Source: Dehalococcoidia bacterium
Lineage (GTDB): Bacteria; Chloroflexota; Dehalococcoidia; Tepidiformales; Tepidiformaceae
Assembly: GCA_023228745.1 (NCBI GenBank)
Contig: JALOAP010000072.1
Location: 1-10,504, forward strand
Reading direction: 5' to 3'
Length of the DNA: 10,504 nt
Shown: positions 1-5,647 of the stretch, one piece after another
How positions within the stretch are numbered: position 1 is the first letter of the stretch
How the letters are laid out: each line of letters opens with the position of its first letter
The notes under the pieces: model-generated
Told to the model about the DNA's origin: nothing
Seen by the model: only the letters and a program-made list of their open reading frames with translations
Database searches by the model: none
Position numbers and translations under genes: made by a program

Positions 1-427
1 GCTTCGGCGATAGGCATTTCAGTGAGGCGCGTCGTCCCCACACGCGTGGGGGTGAACCGGCAGTTGTCCAGCTTCATCAAACAGCGCCTCCGTCGTCCCC
101 ACACGCGTGGGGGTGAACCGCAGAGCTCGGGGGCCTGATTGGGTGGAGCCGTGTCGTCCCCACACGCGTGGGGGTGAACCGTCGTTGGCGCTTAAGGTGG
201 GCGCGACTAGCTTGTCGTCCCCACACGCGTGGGGGTGAACCGGGTACAAGGAGCTCATTGAGTCGGGCGTGCTCGTCGTCCCCACACGCGTGGGGGTGAA
301 CCGGCGGCCTTCAACTTCTACGCCGAGTTCTACAAGTCGTCCCCACACGCGTGGGGGTGAACCGAAGGGGATCATGATGGGCCTGACGCAGGAGAGGTCG
401 TCCCCACACACGGGTGGGGATGGCCCG
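1..427 (+). CRISPR. Type I-E-like CRISPR array, leader-distal end
   Basis: Six identical 29-nt repeats lie at 31-59, 92-120, 153-181, 214-242, 275-303 and 336-364. Each begins GTCGTCCCC and ends GTGAACCG, with a CCCCAC/GTGGGG hairpin in the middle. The intervening spacers (60-91, 121-152, 182-213, 243-274, 304-335, 365-396) are all exactly 32 nt, a strict 61-bp period. Positions 1-30 are 30 nt of a further spacer, so the array continues to the left. A decayed repeat at 397-427 ends it. Repeat length, spacer length and the GAACCG end match type I-E (Cascade) arrays, in which this strand is the crRNA strand. The decayed repeat on the right agrees: it is the old, leader-distal end. The leader and any cas genes are outside the window, so function cannot be judged here. 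The spacers are all different. Confidence 0.97.
397..427 (+). repeat. Degenerate terminal CRISPR repeat
   Basis: This copy keeps the first 13 bases of the repeat and then diverges. It aligns best if two bases (an extra AC) were inserted in the hairpin loop, making it 31 nt. After that it has four substitutions, including GAACCG changed to GGCCCG at its end. Decay of the last repeat is typical of the leader-distal end of CRISPR arrays, and it fixes the array direction as left to right. Confidence 0.85.
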
Positions 428-473
428 CCGCCCACGGCGCGACCGCCGCTGGCCGCGTCGCTCCGGCGGCCGG

Positions 474-479
474 TAGGAT
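474..479 (+). promoter_or_regulatory. -10 hexamer TAGGAT for the coxG-like gene
   Basis: TAGGAT ends 6 nt before the GTG at 486, so transcription would begin at or next to the start codon. Four other genes in this window have the same arrangement. No TTGACA-like -35 is visible upstream; that stretch is nearly all G and C. Confidence 0.5.
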
Positions 480-485
480 GGGCGG

Positions 486-977
486 GTGGCCGCACCGGTT
501 CCGGACGTGGTCGCACACGAGGCACGCGTGGAAATTGTCGGCGAGCACCGGTTCCTTGCCCCGCGTTCGATCGTCTGGGAGCGCCTGCTCGACCCCGTGG
601 CGTTACAGGCATCCATTCCCGGCTGCGAACGGTTCGATGTCCTCGGCCCCGGTTCGTTCGATGTCACCATGCGCGTGGGAATCGGAACCTTGAAGGGGAG
701 CTATAGCGGTCACGTCGACGTGGTTGATGAGCGCGAGCCCGATTCGTTTCGCCTCGAAGTGCTCGGCTCCGGCCGCCAGGGGCGGCTCCAGGGCGAAGCC
801 ACCGTGGAGCTGTGCGATGGTCCGCGCCAGGGTGAGACGACCGTGCGCTACCGCGGCGATCTCCGGGCACAGGGGGGCCTGGCACGAGCCGGCCTGCTCG
901 TGCTTCGTGGCGCGTCAAAGTTGCTCATCGGGCAGTTTTTCAAGGCGATGGAACGCCAGGTGGCCGCACACTCCTAG
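486..977 (+). CDS. CoxG-like SRPBCC-fold protein (carbon monoxide dehydrogenase subunit G family)
   Basis: The 163-residue protein resembles the CoxG/SRPBCC family. The signature region is an 'APRSIVWERLLDP' helix followed by IPGC at residues 44-47. A beta-rich hydrophobic-pocket core follows, and the protein ends in a long amphipathic helix (about 133-158, containing LLIGQFFKAMERQ). CoxG proteins help mature or membrane-anchor molybdenum CO dehydrogenase, but many stand-alone members have no known role, and no coxSLM genes are visible here. GTG 486 was chosen because TAGGAT lies 6 nt before it, like other starts in this window. The family-like sequence begins only at residue 15, and GTG 528 with GAGG five bases upstream is a credible alternative giving 149 residues. 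The gene begins 59 bp after the CRISPR array and converges on the dehydrogenase, with which it shares a CTAG at the two stop codons. Confidence 0.8.
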   Translation: MAAPVPDVVAHEARVEIVGEHRFLAPRSIVWERLLDPVALQASIPGCERFDVLGPGSFDVTMRVGIGTLKGSYSGHVDVVDEREPDSFRLEVLGSGRQGRLQGEATVELCDGPRQGETTVRYRGDLRAQGGLARAGLLVLRGASKLLIGQFFKAMERQVAAHS

Positions 978-2005
978 GCGCTATCGGCCATGAACACCGC
1001 CGACTTCAGGCCCTGCTTCTCGAGCCGTGCTGCGTAGGCGTCGGCTGCATCTTCGAGCCGGTAGCGGTTCGTCACGATCCGGTCCAGAGAGTCCAGGCGC
1101 GGCAGCATTTGGGCGGCCCGCTGGTAGAGCGCGAACGGCGCGTTCTGCGTCCCGAGCATTCGAATCTCGTCGTAGTGGACCTGGTTCAGGTCCAGCGTGT
1201 GCACCGATCCCGGCGGGAAGCCGGCGAACAGGTTCACGCTCCCGAGGCGGCGGGCCAGTCCCAGCGCTGCCGGCACCGCCTCTGCGAAGCCCACCGCCAC
1301 TGCCACGGCCGGGAATCCCTCGCCGCGCGTCAGCTCGTCGCCGCTGCGCTTCGCATCGTCAGGGTGCGCCACGGCATCCGCACCGAGCTGGGCGGCGATC
1401 GTCCGCCGGGAGGGTTCCGGCTCGACGACGAGAATTGGTCCCGCTCCATAGAGGCGGCCTGCGACCAGGTGCATGAGCCCCATCGGCCCGCCGCCAACGA
1501 TGGCAAATGGTGCGCCGGGACGGACGTGCAGCGCCTCCAGCGAATTCAGCACGCAGGCGAACGGCTCCAGCAACGCACGGCGTTCTGCTGGCAGGGACGG
1601 GTCCATCGGTAAGAGCTGCCCCATCGCCACAAGCGGGGCCGGCACGCGTACATACTCCGCGATGCCGCCGTCGAGGTCGTAGCCGAGCGTACGGCGCGAG
1701 GGGCAGCGGTTGCGAAACCCTTCGCGGCAGAAGCTACAATGTCCACAGCAAAGAATGGGGCACAGCGATACCGTCTCGCCGATGGTCGCTGCAGCGCCCT
1801 CGCCCAACGCCACCACCGCGCCGGTGACCTCGTGCCCGGGGATGACGCCGGGCATCGCCTTCTTCTCGCCAAGGTAGACACGCACATCGCTGTTGCAGAG
1901 CCCTGTGGCGTGGACGCGAAGCACGGCCTCTCCGGCAGCGGGAACGGGGTCTGGCACCGTCACCAGCGCTACTCGAAGCGGCTCGTGGAAGCGTAGTGCA
2001 CGCAT
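974..2005 (-). CDS. Zinc-dependent medium-chain alcohol/polyol dehydrogenase
   Basis: This 343-residue protein has full-length medium-chain dehydrogenase/reductase architecture. The GroES-like domain carries catalytic-zinc ligands C37 (GLCNSD), H58-E59 (GHEV) and E147 (LEPFACV). Four structural-zinc cysteines sit at C87, C90, C93 and C101, spaced C-x2-C-x2-C-x7-C. The Rossmann domain starts with GGGPMG at 171-176, and acidic E195 at the end of the second strand favours NAD over NADP. Proteins of this type oxidise secondary alcohols, polyols or L-threonine; the layout resembles sorbitol and threonine dehydrogenases, but the substrate cannot be read from sequence. The ATG at 2005 has TAGAGT 6 nt upstream and no Shine-Dalgarno sequence. 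The gene stands alone, and its TAG stop overlaps the coxG-like stop on the other strand. Confidence 0.93.
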   Translation of the reverse strand: MRALRFHEPLRVALVTVPDPVPAAGEAVLRVHATGLCNSDVRVYLGEKKAMPGVIPGHEVTGAVVALGEGAAATIGETVSLCPILCCGHCSFCREGFRNRCPSRRTLGYDLDGGIAEYVRVPAPLVAMGQLLPMDPSLPAERRALLEPFACVLNSLEALHVRPGAPFAIVGGGPMGLMHLVAGRLYGAGPILVVEPEPSRRTIAAQLGADAVAHPDDAKRSGDELTRGEGFPAVAVAVGFAEAVPAALGLARRLGSVNLFAGFPPGSVHTLDLNQVHYDEIRMLGTQNAPFALYQRAAQMLPRLDSLDRIVTNRYRLEDAADAYAARLEKQGLKSAVFMADSA

Positions 2006-2011
2006 CGGCCA

Positions 2012-2017
2012 ACTCTA
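2012..2017 (-). promoter_or_regulatory. -10 hexamer TAGAGT for the dehydrogenase
   Basis: Read on the minus strand, TAGAGT ends 6 nt before the ATG at 2005. The predicted transcript would start at or within a base or two of the start codon. No consensus -35 is seen 17 nt further upstream. Confidence 0.5.
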
Positions 2018-2092
2018 GCATCATGGGCGATCGATAGGGCGGGCCGTAGCCCGAGACACTCGCATCGCACAGTTCGTTCCGTTAGAAAGCCA

Positions 2093-2245
2093 TGTGAGGA
2101 TCGCCTTCTCGTTGATCCTAGGCACGCCGAACTCTTATACGTCCTCTGGGATCCGAGCGGCCTCATCATCGCCGCCGCCGACTGGGACGTTGTCCGCACA
2201 TCGGAAATCGTGCTCGCCGGCGGCCAGGTCCTCTGGAAGAAGTAG
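2093..2245 (+). pseudogene. Possible C-terminal gene remnant without a start codon
   Basis: One plus-strand frame reads about 50 codons to TAG at 2243-2245 with protein-like content: 'LLYVLWDPSGLIIAA', then 'SEIVLAGGQVLWKK' at the end. Third positions are mostly G or C, like the real genes here, while the other frames look random. The frame stays open further left but has no ATG, GTG or TTG that could start it. A truncated or frameshifted gene end is the simplest reading. The parent family is not recognised; the 'VLAGGQVLW' ending loosely resembles amidohydrolase C-termini, which is only a guess. It occupies most of the otherwise gene-free stretch between 2005 and 2339. Confidence 0.35.
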
Positions 2246-2277
2246 CGCGGGTCCCGCTCAGGGCACCGCACCACACA

Positions 2278-2311
2278 GAGAGGGCGGCTCCCACACGGGA
2301 GCCGCCCTCTC
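2278..2311. terminator. Perfect 15-bp hairpin between convergent units
   Basis: Arms 2278-2292 (GAGAGGGCGGCTCCC) and 2297-2311 are exact reverse complements around the loop ACAC. It lies 28 bp past the stop of the csoR-like gene and 32 bp past the stop of the plus-strand remnant, where a two-way terminator would be expected. Neither strand has a real T-run after the stem, so termination would depend on the very GC-rich stem or on other factors. Confidence 0.6.
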
Positions 2312-2338
2312 TTGCTGGACTGCTTGTGCGAACGGAGA

Positions 2339-2617
2339 CTACTCGCCGGTGGTTGCGTGGCGGCCCCAGAGCCGCAGCACCCGCCGAAGCTGCTCCATCG
2401 CGTCTTCAGGGATGTCGATGCCCTCGAGTACGCACTCGTGCAGGTGCCGGTCGAGGATCAATAGTCCTGCCTGTTCGAGGCCAGAACGTGCCGCCAGGAG
2501 TTGGTTCAGCACGTCCTCACACGCCCGCTCGTCCTCCAGCATTTTGCGGAGGCCGCGGATTTGCCCCTCGACGCGGGCCAGTCTGTCTTGCAGCTTCTTA
2601 TCGTCTTCGCGTGCCAT
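2339..2617 (-). CDS. csoR: CsoR-type metal-sensing transcriptional repressor (DUF156 family)
   Basis: This 92-residue all-helical protein has the CsoR/RcnR/FrmR family features. The first helix contains 'RLARVEGQIRGLRKML' (12-27). Later come C33 in 'RACEDVL', and H58 and C62 in the 'HLHEC' region. The Cys, His-x3-Cys set matches the Cu(I) ligands of CsoR (C36, H61, C65 in the Mycobacterium protein). It does not match the persulfide sensor CstR, which lacks the His, or RcnR, which has a further His. Such proteins are tetramers that release DNA when loaded with metal. The gene is divergent from trxA-trxB, and a CsoR-type operator lies in the intergenic region, so it probably represses both sides. 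There is no Shine-Dalgarno sequence before ATG 2617. Metal specificity is inferred, not shown. Confidence 0.9.
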   Translation of the reverse strand: MAREDDKKLQDRLARVEGQIRGLRKMLEDERACEDVLNQLLAARSGLEQAGLLILDRHLHECVLEGIDIPEDAMEQLRRVLRLWGRHATTGE

Positions 2618-2629
2618 AGTGTGAAGTTG

Positions 2630-2659
2630 TTGACAAAGGATACCCCCGAGGGGTATCGT
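2630..2659 (+). promoter_or_regulatory. trxA-trxB promoter
   Basis: TTGACA at 2630-2635 is a perfect -35, and TATCGT at 2654-2659 is a fair -10 at 18-bp spacing. Transcription would begin near 2666, leaving an untranslated leader of about 60 nt before trxA. The palindromic operator at 2639-2657 fills the spacer and overlaps the -10, the position of a blocking repressor. Confidence 0.65.
2639..2657. promoter_or_regulatory. CsoR-type operator palindrome
   Basis: GATACCCC-CGA-GGGGTATC is a perfect inverted repeat with 8-bp arms and a 3-bp centre. Known CsoR operators have the same form, ATACCCC facing GGGGTAT. It lies 21 bp upstream of the csoR-like start and inside the trxA promoter, so the neighbouring regulator is the obvious ligand. 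Confidence 0.8.
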
Positions 2660-2665
2660 GAGACT

Positions 2666-2693
2666 ACGATACTACATGGCCCGCCGCTGTCAA
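2666..2693 (-). promoter_or_regulatory. Candidate promoter of the csoR-like gene
   Basis: On the minus strand, TTGACA (2688-2693) is followed after 16 nt by TATCGT (2666-2671), the same -10 as the opposing trxA promoter. Predicted start is near 2659, giving a leader of about 40 nt. The two promoters face each other and overlap, with the CsoR-type operator just downstream of this start. Confidence 0.5.
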
Positions 2694-2713
2694 CTTGCCG
2701 CGGCGTACCCCAC

Positions 2714-2719
2714 AGGAGG
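2714..2719 (+). promoter_or_regulatory. trxA ribosome binding site
   Basis: AGGAGG, a consensus Shine-Dalgarno sequence, lies 8 nt before ATG 2728. It decides the start against the in-frame ATG at 2695, which would add 11 residues outside the thioredoxin fold. Confidence 0.9.
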
Positions 2720-2727
2720 AGCCACCT

Positions 2728-3060
2728 ATGGCGGAAGTCCGCGACATCACCGACGCCACATTCGACTCAGACGTGATCAAGGGCGATCTGCCCACGCTGG
2801 TCGACTTTTGGGCACCGTGGTGCGGCCCCTGCCGCATGGTCGCCCCTATCGTTGGCGAACTGAGCGAGGAATACGCCGGGAAAGTCAACTTCGTCAAGAT
2901 GAACACTGACGAAAACCCCCAGGTCCCGTCGAAATACGGGATCCGCAGCATCCCGTCGCTGCTGCTCTTCAAGCCGGGAGACGACACCCCGGTAGCAACG
3001 ATCGTTGGTTTCCGGCCCAAGAGCGACCTGAAGAAGCGCATTGACGAGGCGCTCGTTTAG
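2728..3060 (+). CDS. trxA: Thioredoxin
   Basis: The 110-residue protein is the usual size for thioredoxin. The redox site WCGPC is at 31-35, preceded by the buried acid D26 in 'LVDFWAPW'. The cis-proline P76 follows in 'SIPSLLLF', and a G94 loop ('TIVGFR') completes the substrate groove. It reduces protein disulfides in the cytoplasm and is recycled by thioredoxin reductase, encoded 87 bp downstream. There is no signal peptide. The start is fixed by AGGAGG 8 nt upstream. The gene is divergent from the csoR-like regulator and lies behind its operator, so expression probably rises when the sensor binds its metal. A strong hairpin follows the stop codon. Confidence 0.97.
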   Translation: MAEVRDITDATFDSDVIKGDLPTLVDFWAPWCGPCRMVAPIVGELSEEYAGKVNFVKMNTDENPQVPSKYGIRSIPSLLLFKPGDDTPVATIVGFRPKSDLKKRIDEALV

Positions 3061-3082
3061 TTTCTCAAGACCATTCGGGTTC

Positions 3083-3116
3083 CAGGCGCTGTCCGGCTTC
3101 CGGGGGACAGCGCCTG
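3083..3116 (+). terminator. trxA-trxB intergenic hairpin (partial terminator or mRNA stabiliser)
   Basis: CAGGCGCTGTCC at 3083-3094 pairs perfectly with 3105-3116 around a 10-nt loop. No T-run follows, and trxB starts only 31 bp later. It may stop some transcripts or protect the 3' end of trxA mRNA, which would give more thioredoxin than reductase. Confidence 0.65.
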
Positions 3117-3136
3117 CCTGATCGAAGTTTCCACCC

Positions 3137-3141
3137 GGAGG
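3137..3141 (+). promoter_or_regulatory. trxB ribosome binding site
   Basis: GGAGG (extending to GGAGGTGA) ends 6 nt before ATG 3148. With trxA, this is one of only two strong Shine-Dalgarno sequences in the window. Confidence 0.9.
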
Positions 3142-3147
3142 TGACCG

Positions 3148-4113
3148 ATGAATGAAATCGACATCGCGATCATTGGCGGCGGTGGAGCCGGGCTCACCGC
3201 AGGCATCTACGCCGCCCGCGCGCGCCGCAAGACCGTCATCTTTGAAAGCAAAGTGACTGGCGGCCAGATCGCCACGACCGACCTGGTCGAAAACTTCCCC
3301 GGCTTCCCGAACGGGATCAATGGCTTCGAACTTGCGCAGCTCATGCTGCAGCAGGCCGAGAAGTTCGGCGCTGAGACGGTCTATGAAGCCGTCGTACGCC
3401 TCGAACGACTGGATGACGGCACATTCGAAGTTGCCACCGAATCCGACACCTACCGGGCGAAGGCCGTGATCGCCACTGCGGGTGCGGACTACAACAAGCT
3501 GGGAATCCCGGGCGAGGATGACTATATCGGCCGCGGTGTGAGCTGGTGTGCCACCTGTGACGCCGCCTTCTTCCCGGACAAGGAAGTCGCTATCGTTGGC
3601 GGGGGCGACGCGGCCATGGACGAGGGCCTCTTCCTGACCCGCTACGCCAGCAAGGTCTACGTGATCCACCGGCGGGGCGAGCTCCGCGCGAGCCAGATCC
3701 TGCAAGAGCGCGCCTTCGCCAACCCGAAGATGTCGTTCGTGTGGGACACCGTCGTGGAGCGGGTCAACGGGAACGGCCAGGTCGAGAGCCTCGAGCTGCG
3801 AAATGTGAAGACCGGCGAAAAGTCCACCCTCCCGGTCGAGGCGATCTTCATCTTCATTGGCCAGACGCCCAACAGTCACCTGCTCAAGGGGCTGGTCGAA
3901 CTCGACGCTGGCGGCCACGCTATCGTCGACCTGAACATGGCGACGAACGTGCCCGGTCTCTTCGTTGCAGGTGACCTGCGAACGTCCGCCGCACGCCAGC
4001 TCATCTCTGCGGCTGGCGACGGTGCCACGGCAGCCATCGCGGCCGAGCATTACATCGAATCGAACTTCCCCACGCCAACCGCGGCCACGACCGAGGTCGT
4101 CGGCAGCCGGTAA
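3148..4113 (+). CDS. trxB: Thioredoxin-disulfide reductase
   Basis: This 321-residue flavoprotein has low-molecular-weight thioredoxin reductase architecture. The N-terminal FAD motif is GGGGAG at 10-15. The redox-active CATC (C134-C137) lies in the inserted NADPH domain. The NADPH motif GGGDAAMDEG is at 151-160, with HRRGELR at 174-180 supplying the arginines that bind the NADPH 2'-phosphate. The second FAD motif 'FVAGD' (272-276) is followed by 'RQLISAAGDGATAA' (283-296). It passes electrons from NADPH through FAD and C134/C137 to thioredoxin, which is encoded just upstream. The two genes share a strand and the CsoR-controlled promoter region, with an intergenic hairpin between them and a terminator after trxB. 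All expected motifs are present. Confidence 0.96.
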   Translation: MNEIDIAIIGGGGAGLTAGIYAARARRKTVIFESKVTGGQIATTDLVENFPGFPNGINGFELAQLMLQQAEKFGAETVYEAVVRLERLDDGTFEVATESDTYRAKAVIATAGADYNKLGIPGEDDYIGRGVSWCATCDAAFFPDKEVAIVGGGDAAMDEGLFLTRYASKVYVIHRRGELRASQILQERAFANPKMSFVWDTVVERVNGNGQVESLELRNVKTGEKSTLPVEAIFIFIGQTPNSHLLKGLVELDAGGHAIVDLNMATNVPGLFVAGDLRTSAARQLISAAGDGATAAIAAEHYIESNFPTPTAATTEVVGSR

Positions 4114-4122
4114 TACAGCAGC

Positions 4123-4160
4123 AGGCGCGCTCCATCCGGAGCGCGCCTTCGTTTTCTCTC
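4123..4160 (+). terminator. Intrinsic terminator of trxA-trxB
   Basis: AGGCGCGCTCC (4123-4133) pairs exactly with 4138-4148 around the loop ATCC, and a T-rich stretch (TCGTTTTCTC) follows. It begins 10 bp after the trxB stop, and the convergent membrane-protein gene ends at 4166. Confidence 0.9.
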
Positions 4161-4165
4161 CTGGT

Positions 4166-4633
4166 TTAGAACGGCTTGAACACCGCGAGCCACGCCATGA
4201 GTGGCACGCTGAGCACGAGCGCTGTGCCGAACACTACCGGCACGCGGTCGTTCAGGATGTCCCGTAGCTCCTGTGTCTCTTCGCCGCGCTTCGCCGCCGT
4301 GAGTGCGGCCAGGCGGGCACGCCGGAGCCCGAACCCCAGCAGGGGCAGGCAGACGAAGTAGAAGAAGATAAACGACAACGTGAGCGCGGCCAGCCAGCCC
4401 TCTTTCACGAAGTTCCGCTCCTGTGCCACAGCCCAGAAGAAGCCCGTGATACCCGAGGCCATGGCGCCCGGCAACAGGATGCGCATCTCGTTGTTCGCAG
4501 CCTCCACGAGGCAGTACATCTGGTACTTCACATCCTTCGAAGCCCAGGCCTTCAGGATCAGCGGATACGTCGCACCGAGCCCGGCGCCGAGCCAGATGAG
4601 GGCGAGGACATGCACAATTCGCCAGGCGTCCAT
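4166..4633 (-). CDS. Four-TM integral membrane protein, DUF2269-like
   Basis: The 155-residue protein has four predicted membrane helices at about 6-28, 51-70, 80-102 and 131-152. A charged cytoplasmic-type loop lies between helices 3 and 4 (103-130, with 'RRARLAALTAAKRGEETQE'). The first helix contains H8 and the glycine-rich 'WLGAGLG', which resembles DUF2269 and CopD-like membrane proteins; the family call is tentative and no function is known. There is no signal peptide. A weak GGTGAG lies 9 nt before ATG 4633, and no adjacent -10 is seen. It lies on the same strand as the Fpg gene 85 bp upstream, so co-transcription is possible. It converges on trxB across that gene's terminator. Confidence 0.75.
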   Translation of the reverse strand: MDAWRIVHVLALIWLGAGLGATYPLILKAWASKDVKYQMYCLVEAANNEMRILLPGAMASGITGFFWAVAQERNFVKEGWLAALTLSFIFFYFVCLPLLGFGLRRARLAALTAAKRGEETQELRDILNDRVPVVFGTALVLSVPLMAWLAVFKPF

Positions 4634-4718
4634 TAGCGGCCGCTCACCAGGTCAAGAGTTAGGAGAAGGGGGGACATCGTGTCCTAGTATCGGCCAGGAT
4701 CCGCTAATGGTCTCCCGC

Positions 4719-5576
4719 TTACGGCTTCGCTGGGACCAGGCTGTCCTTCATCGCCGGGCCACCCGGCTGGCAGGTACGGCAGAAGCTCGTGATCCGCTGA
4801 TTTGCCGTGATCTCTGAGATGGCCGTGCCGCATCGTGGGCACGGTTTGCCGCCAAGGCGGTGGACCCGCATGAAGTCCCGCCGTTCCTCGTAGTCGAGCT
4901 TGCCGTCTTTCACCATCCGCCCCCGTACCAGCGGTGTCGCCCACGCCATCACGTCCAAAGCGGCCCGGTGGAGCCGGCGCAGGTCTTCCTCCGAGAGCTG
5001 CGTCTTCGGTGTGTACGGGTTGATCTGTGCTTCCCACAGGATCTCGTCGCTGTAGGCGTTGCCGATGCCCTGCACGAATTCCGCCTTTGTGAGGATGCCC
5101 TTGATGGCGCCGCGGTACCGCTTCATCCCTGCCACCCACGCATCTTCTGTTAGCGCCGGGTCGAGCAGGTCCGGGCCGTTCGTTGCCCAGTTCGGGATGG
5201 CGTCCAACTCTTTCGCACCAACCAGGTACACCTTGCCCATCAGCCGGTCATCCACATACCGGAACTGCTGGCCTCCCTCGACGTCGGCCACCAGGCACGT
5301 CTTCGCGGCCATCTTCGCCGCCGGGTCCAGGTACTGGAACCGGCCCGTGAGCATCGGGTTGATGGCAAGCACGCGCTCTGAGGCGAGGGGAAAAAGGAGG
5401 AACTTCCCGTGGCGCAGCACCTCCCCGAATCGGTCACCGGGGAGCGTCTCACGGAGCTCCTTGGCGGGAGTCCGGAACACCGGCGGAATGCGCGTTTGTA
5501 CCTCGCCGATGGTGCGGCCCGGCAACTGTTCATTGAAGAACGCGCGGATGGATTCGAGTTCAGGGATCTCTGGCAC
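4719..5576 (-). CDS. Fpg/Nei-family DNA glycosylase (formamidopyrimidine-DNA glycosylase type)
   Basis: The 285-residue base-excision-repair enzyme removes oxidised bases by forming a Schiff base through its N-terminal proline. P2 and E3 are in place, followed by E6 ('MPEIPELE'). The beta-sandwich lysine K58 lies in 'RHGKFLLF'. The helix-two-turn-helix segment contains 'GIGNAYSDEILWEAQINP' (170-187). The C-terminal zinc finger C246-x2-C249-x16-C266-x2-C269 is complete, with R261 in 'RITSFCRTCQ'. The intercalation loop reads 'NPMLTGRF', with Asn where Fpg usually has His and Leu-Gly, so it may belong to a divergent subgroup with different lesion preference. The GTG start at 5576 gives the catalytic proline right after the initiator residue. 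TAGGCT lies 6 nt upstream of that GTG. It is divergent from the cyclase fusion. Confidence 0.92.
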   Translation of the reverse strand: MPEIPELESIRAFFNEQLPGRTIGEVQTRIPPVFRTPAKELRETLPGDRFGEVLRHGKFLLFPLASERVLAINPMLTGRFQYLDPAAKMAAKTCLVADVEGGQQFRYVDDRLMGKVYLVGAKELDAIPNWATNGPDLLDPALTEDAWVAGMKRYRGAIKGILTKAEFVQGIGNAYSDEILWEAQINPYTPKTQLSEEDLRRLHRAALDVMAWATPLVRGRMVKDGKLDYEERRDFMRVHRLGGKPCPRCGTAISEITANQRITSFCRTCQPGGPAMKDSLVPAKP

Positions 5577-5582
5577 GCGCCA

Positions 5583-5588
5583 AGCCTA
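5583..5588 (-). promoter_or_regulatory. -10 hexamer TAGGCT for the Fpg gene
   Basis: On the minus strand, TAGGCT ends exactly 6 nt before GTG 5576 and no Shine-Dalgarno sequence is present, the same layout as at other starts in this window. Confidence 0.5.
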
Positions 5589-5647
5589 CTGCATCTCGGA
5601 GCCGCCCTCGTGCCGGGAGGACGGAAGGGCTGGAGAAAAATCTTTGC

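Noticed and set aside
19..612. Minus-strand frame through the CRISPR array with a repeating peptide ('VHPHACGDD', 'FTPTRVGTT')
   Set aside because: The peptide repetition comes from translating the CRISPR repeats in successive frames; it is not a repeat protein.
486..977. A CO-oxidation (cox) gene cluster inferred from coxG
   Set aside because: No CO dehydrogenase subunits or accessory genes lie in the window. Stand-alone CoxG-like proteins are common, so CO oxidation cannot be claimed.
2094..2624. Plus-strand 176-codon frame spanning the gap and the antisense of the csoR-like gene
   Set aside because: It is Ser/Arg-rich and low complexity, runs opposite a clear DUF156 protein, and crosses the 15-bp hairpin.
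2767..4050. Long open frame of 427 codons on the minus strand across trxA and trxB
   Set aside because: It is antisense to two certain genes with all catalytic motifs. G/C-rich third positions leave the opposite strand open, and the translation matches no family.
4672..4684. Short palindrome GGACA-TCG-TGTCC upstream of the DUF2269-like gene
   Set aside because: The 5-bp arms are short enough to be chance, and it matches no operator I know.
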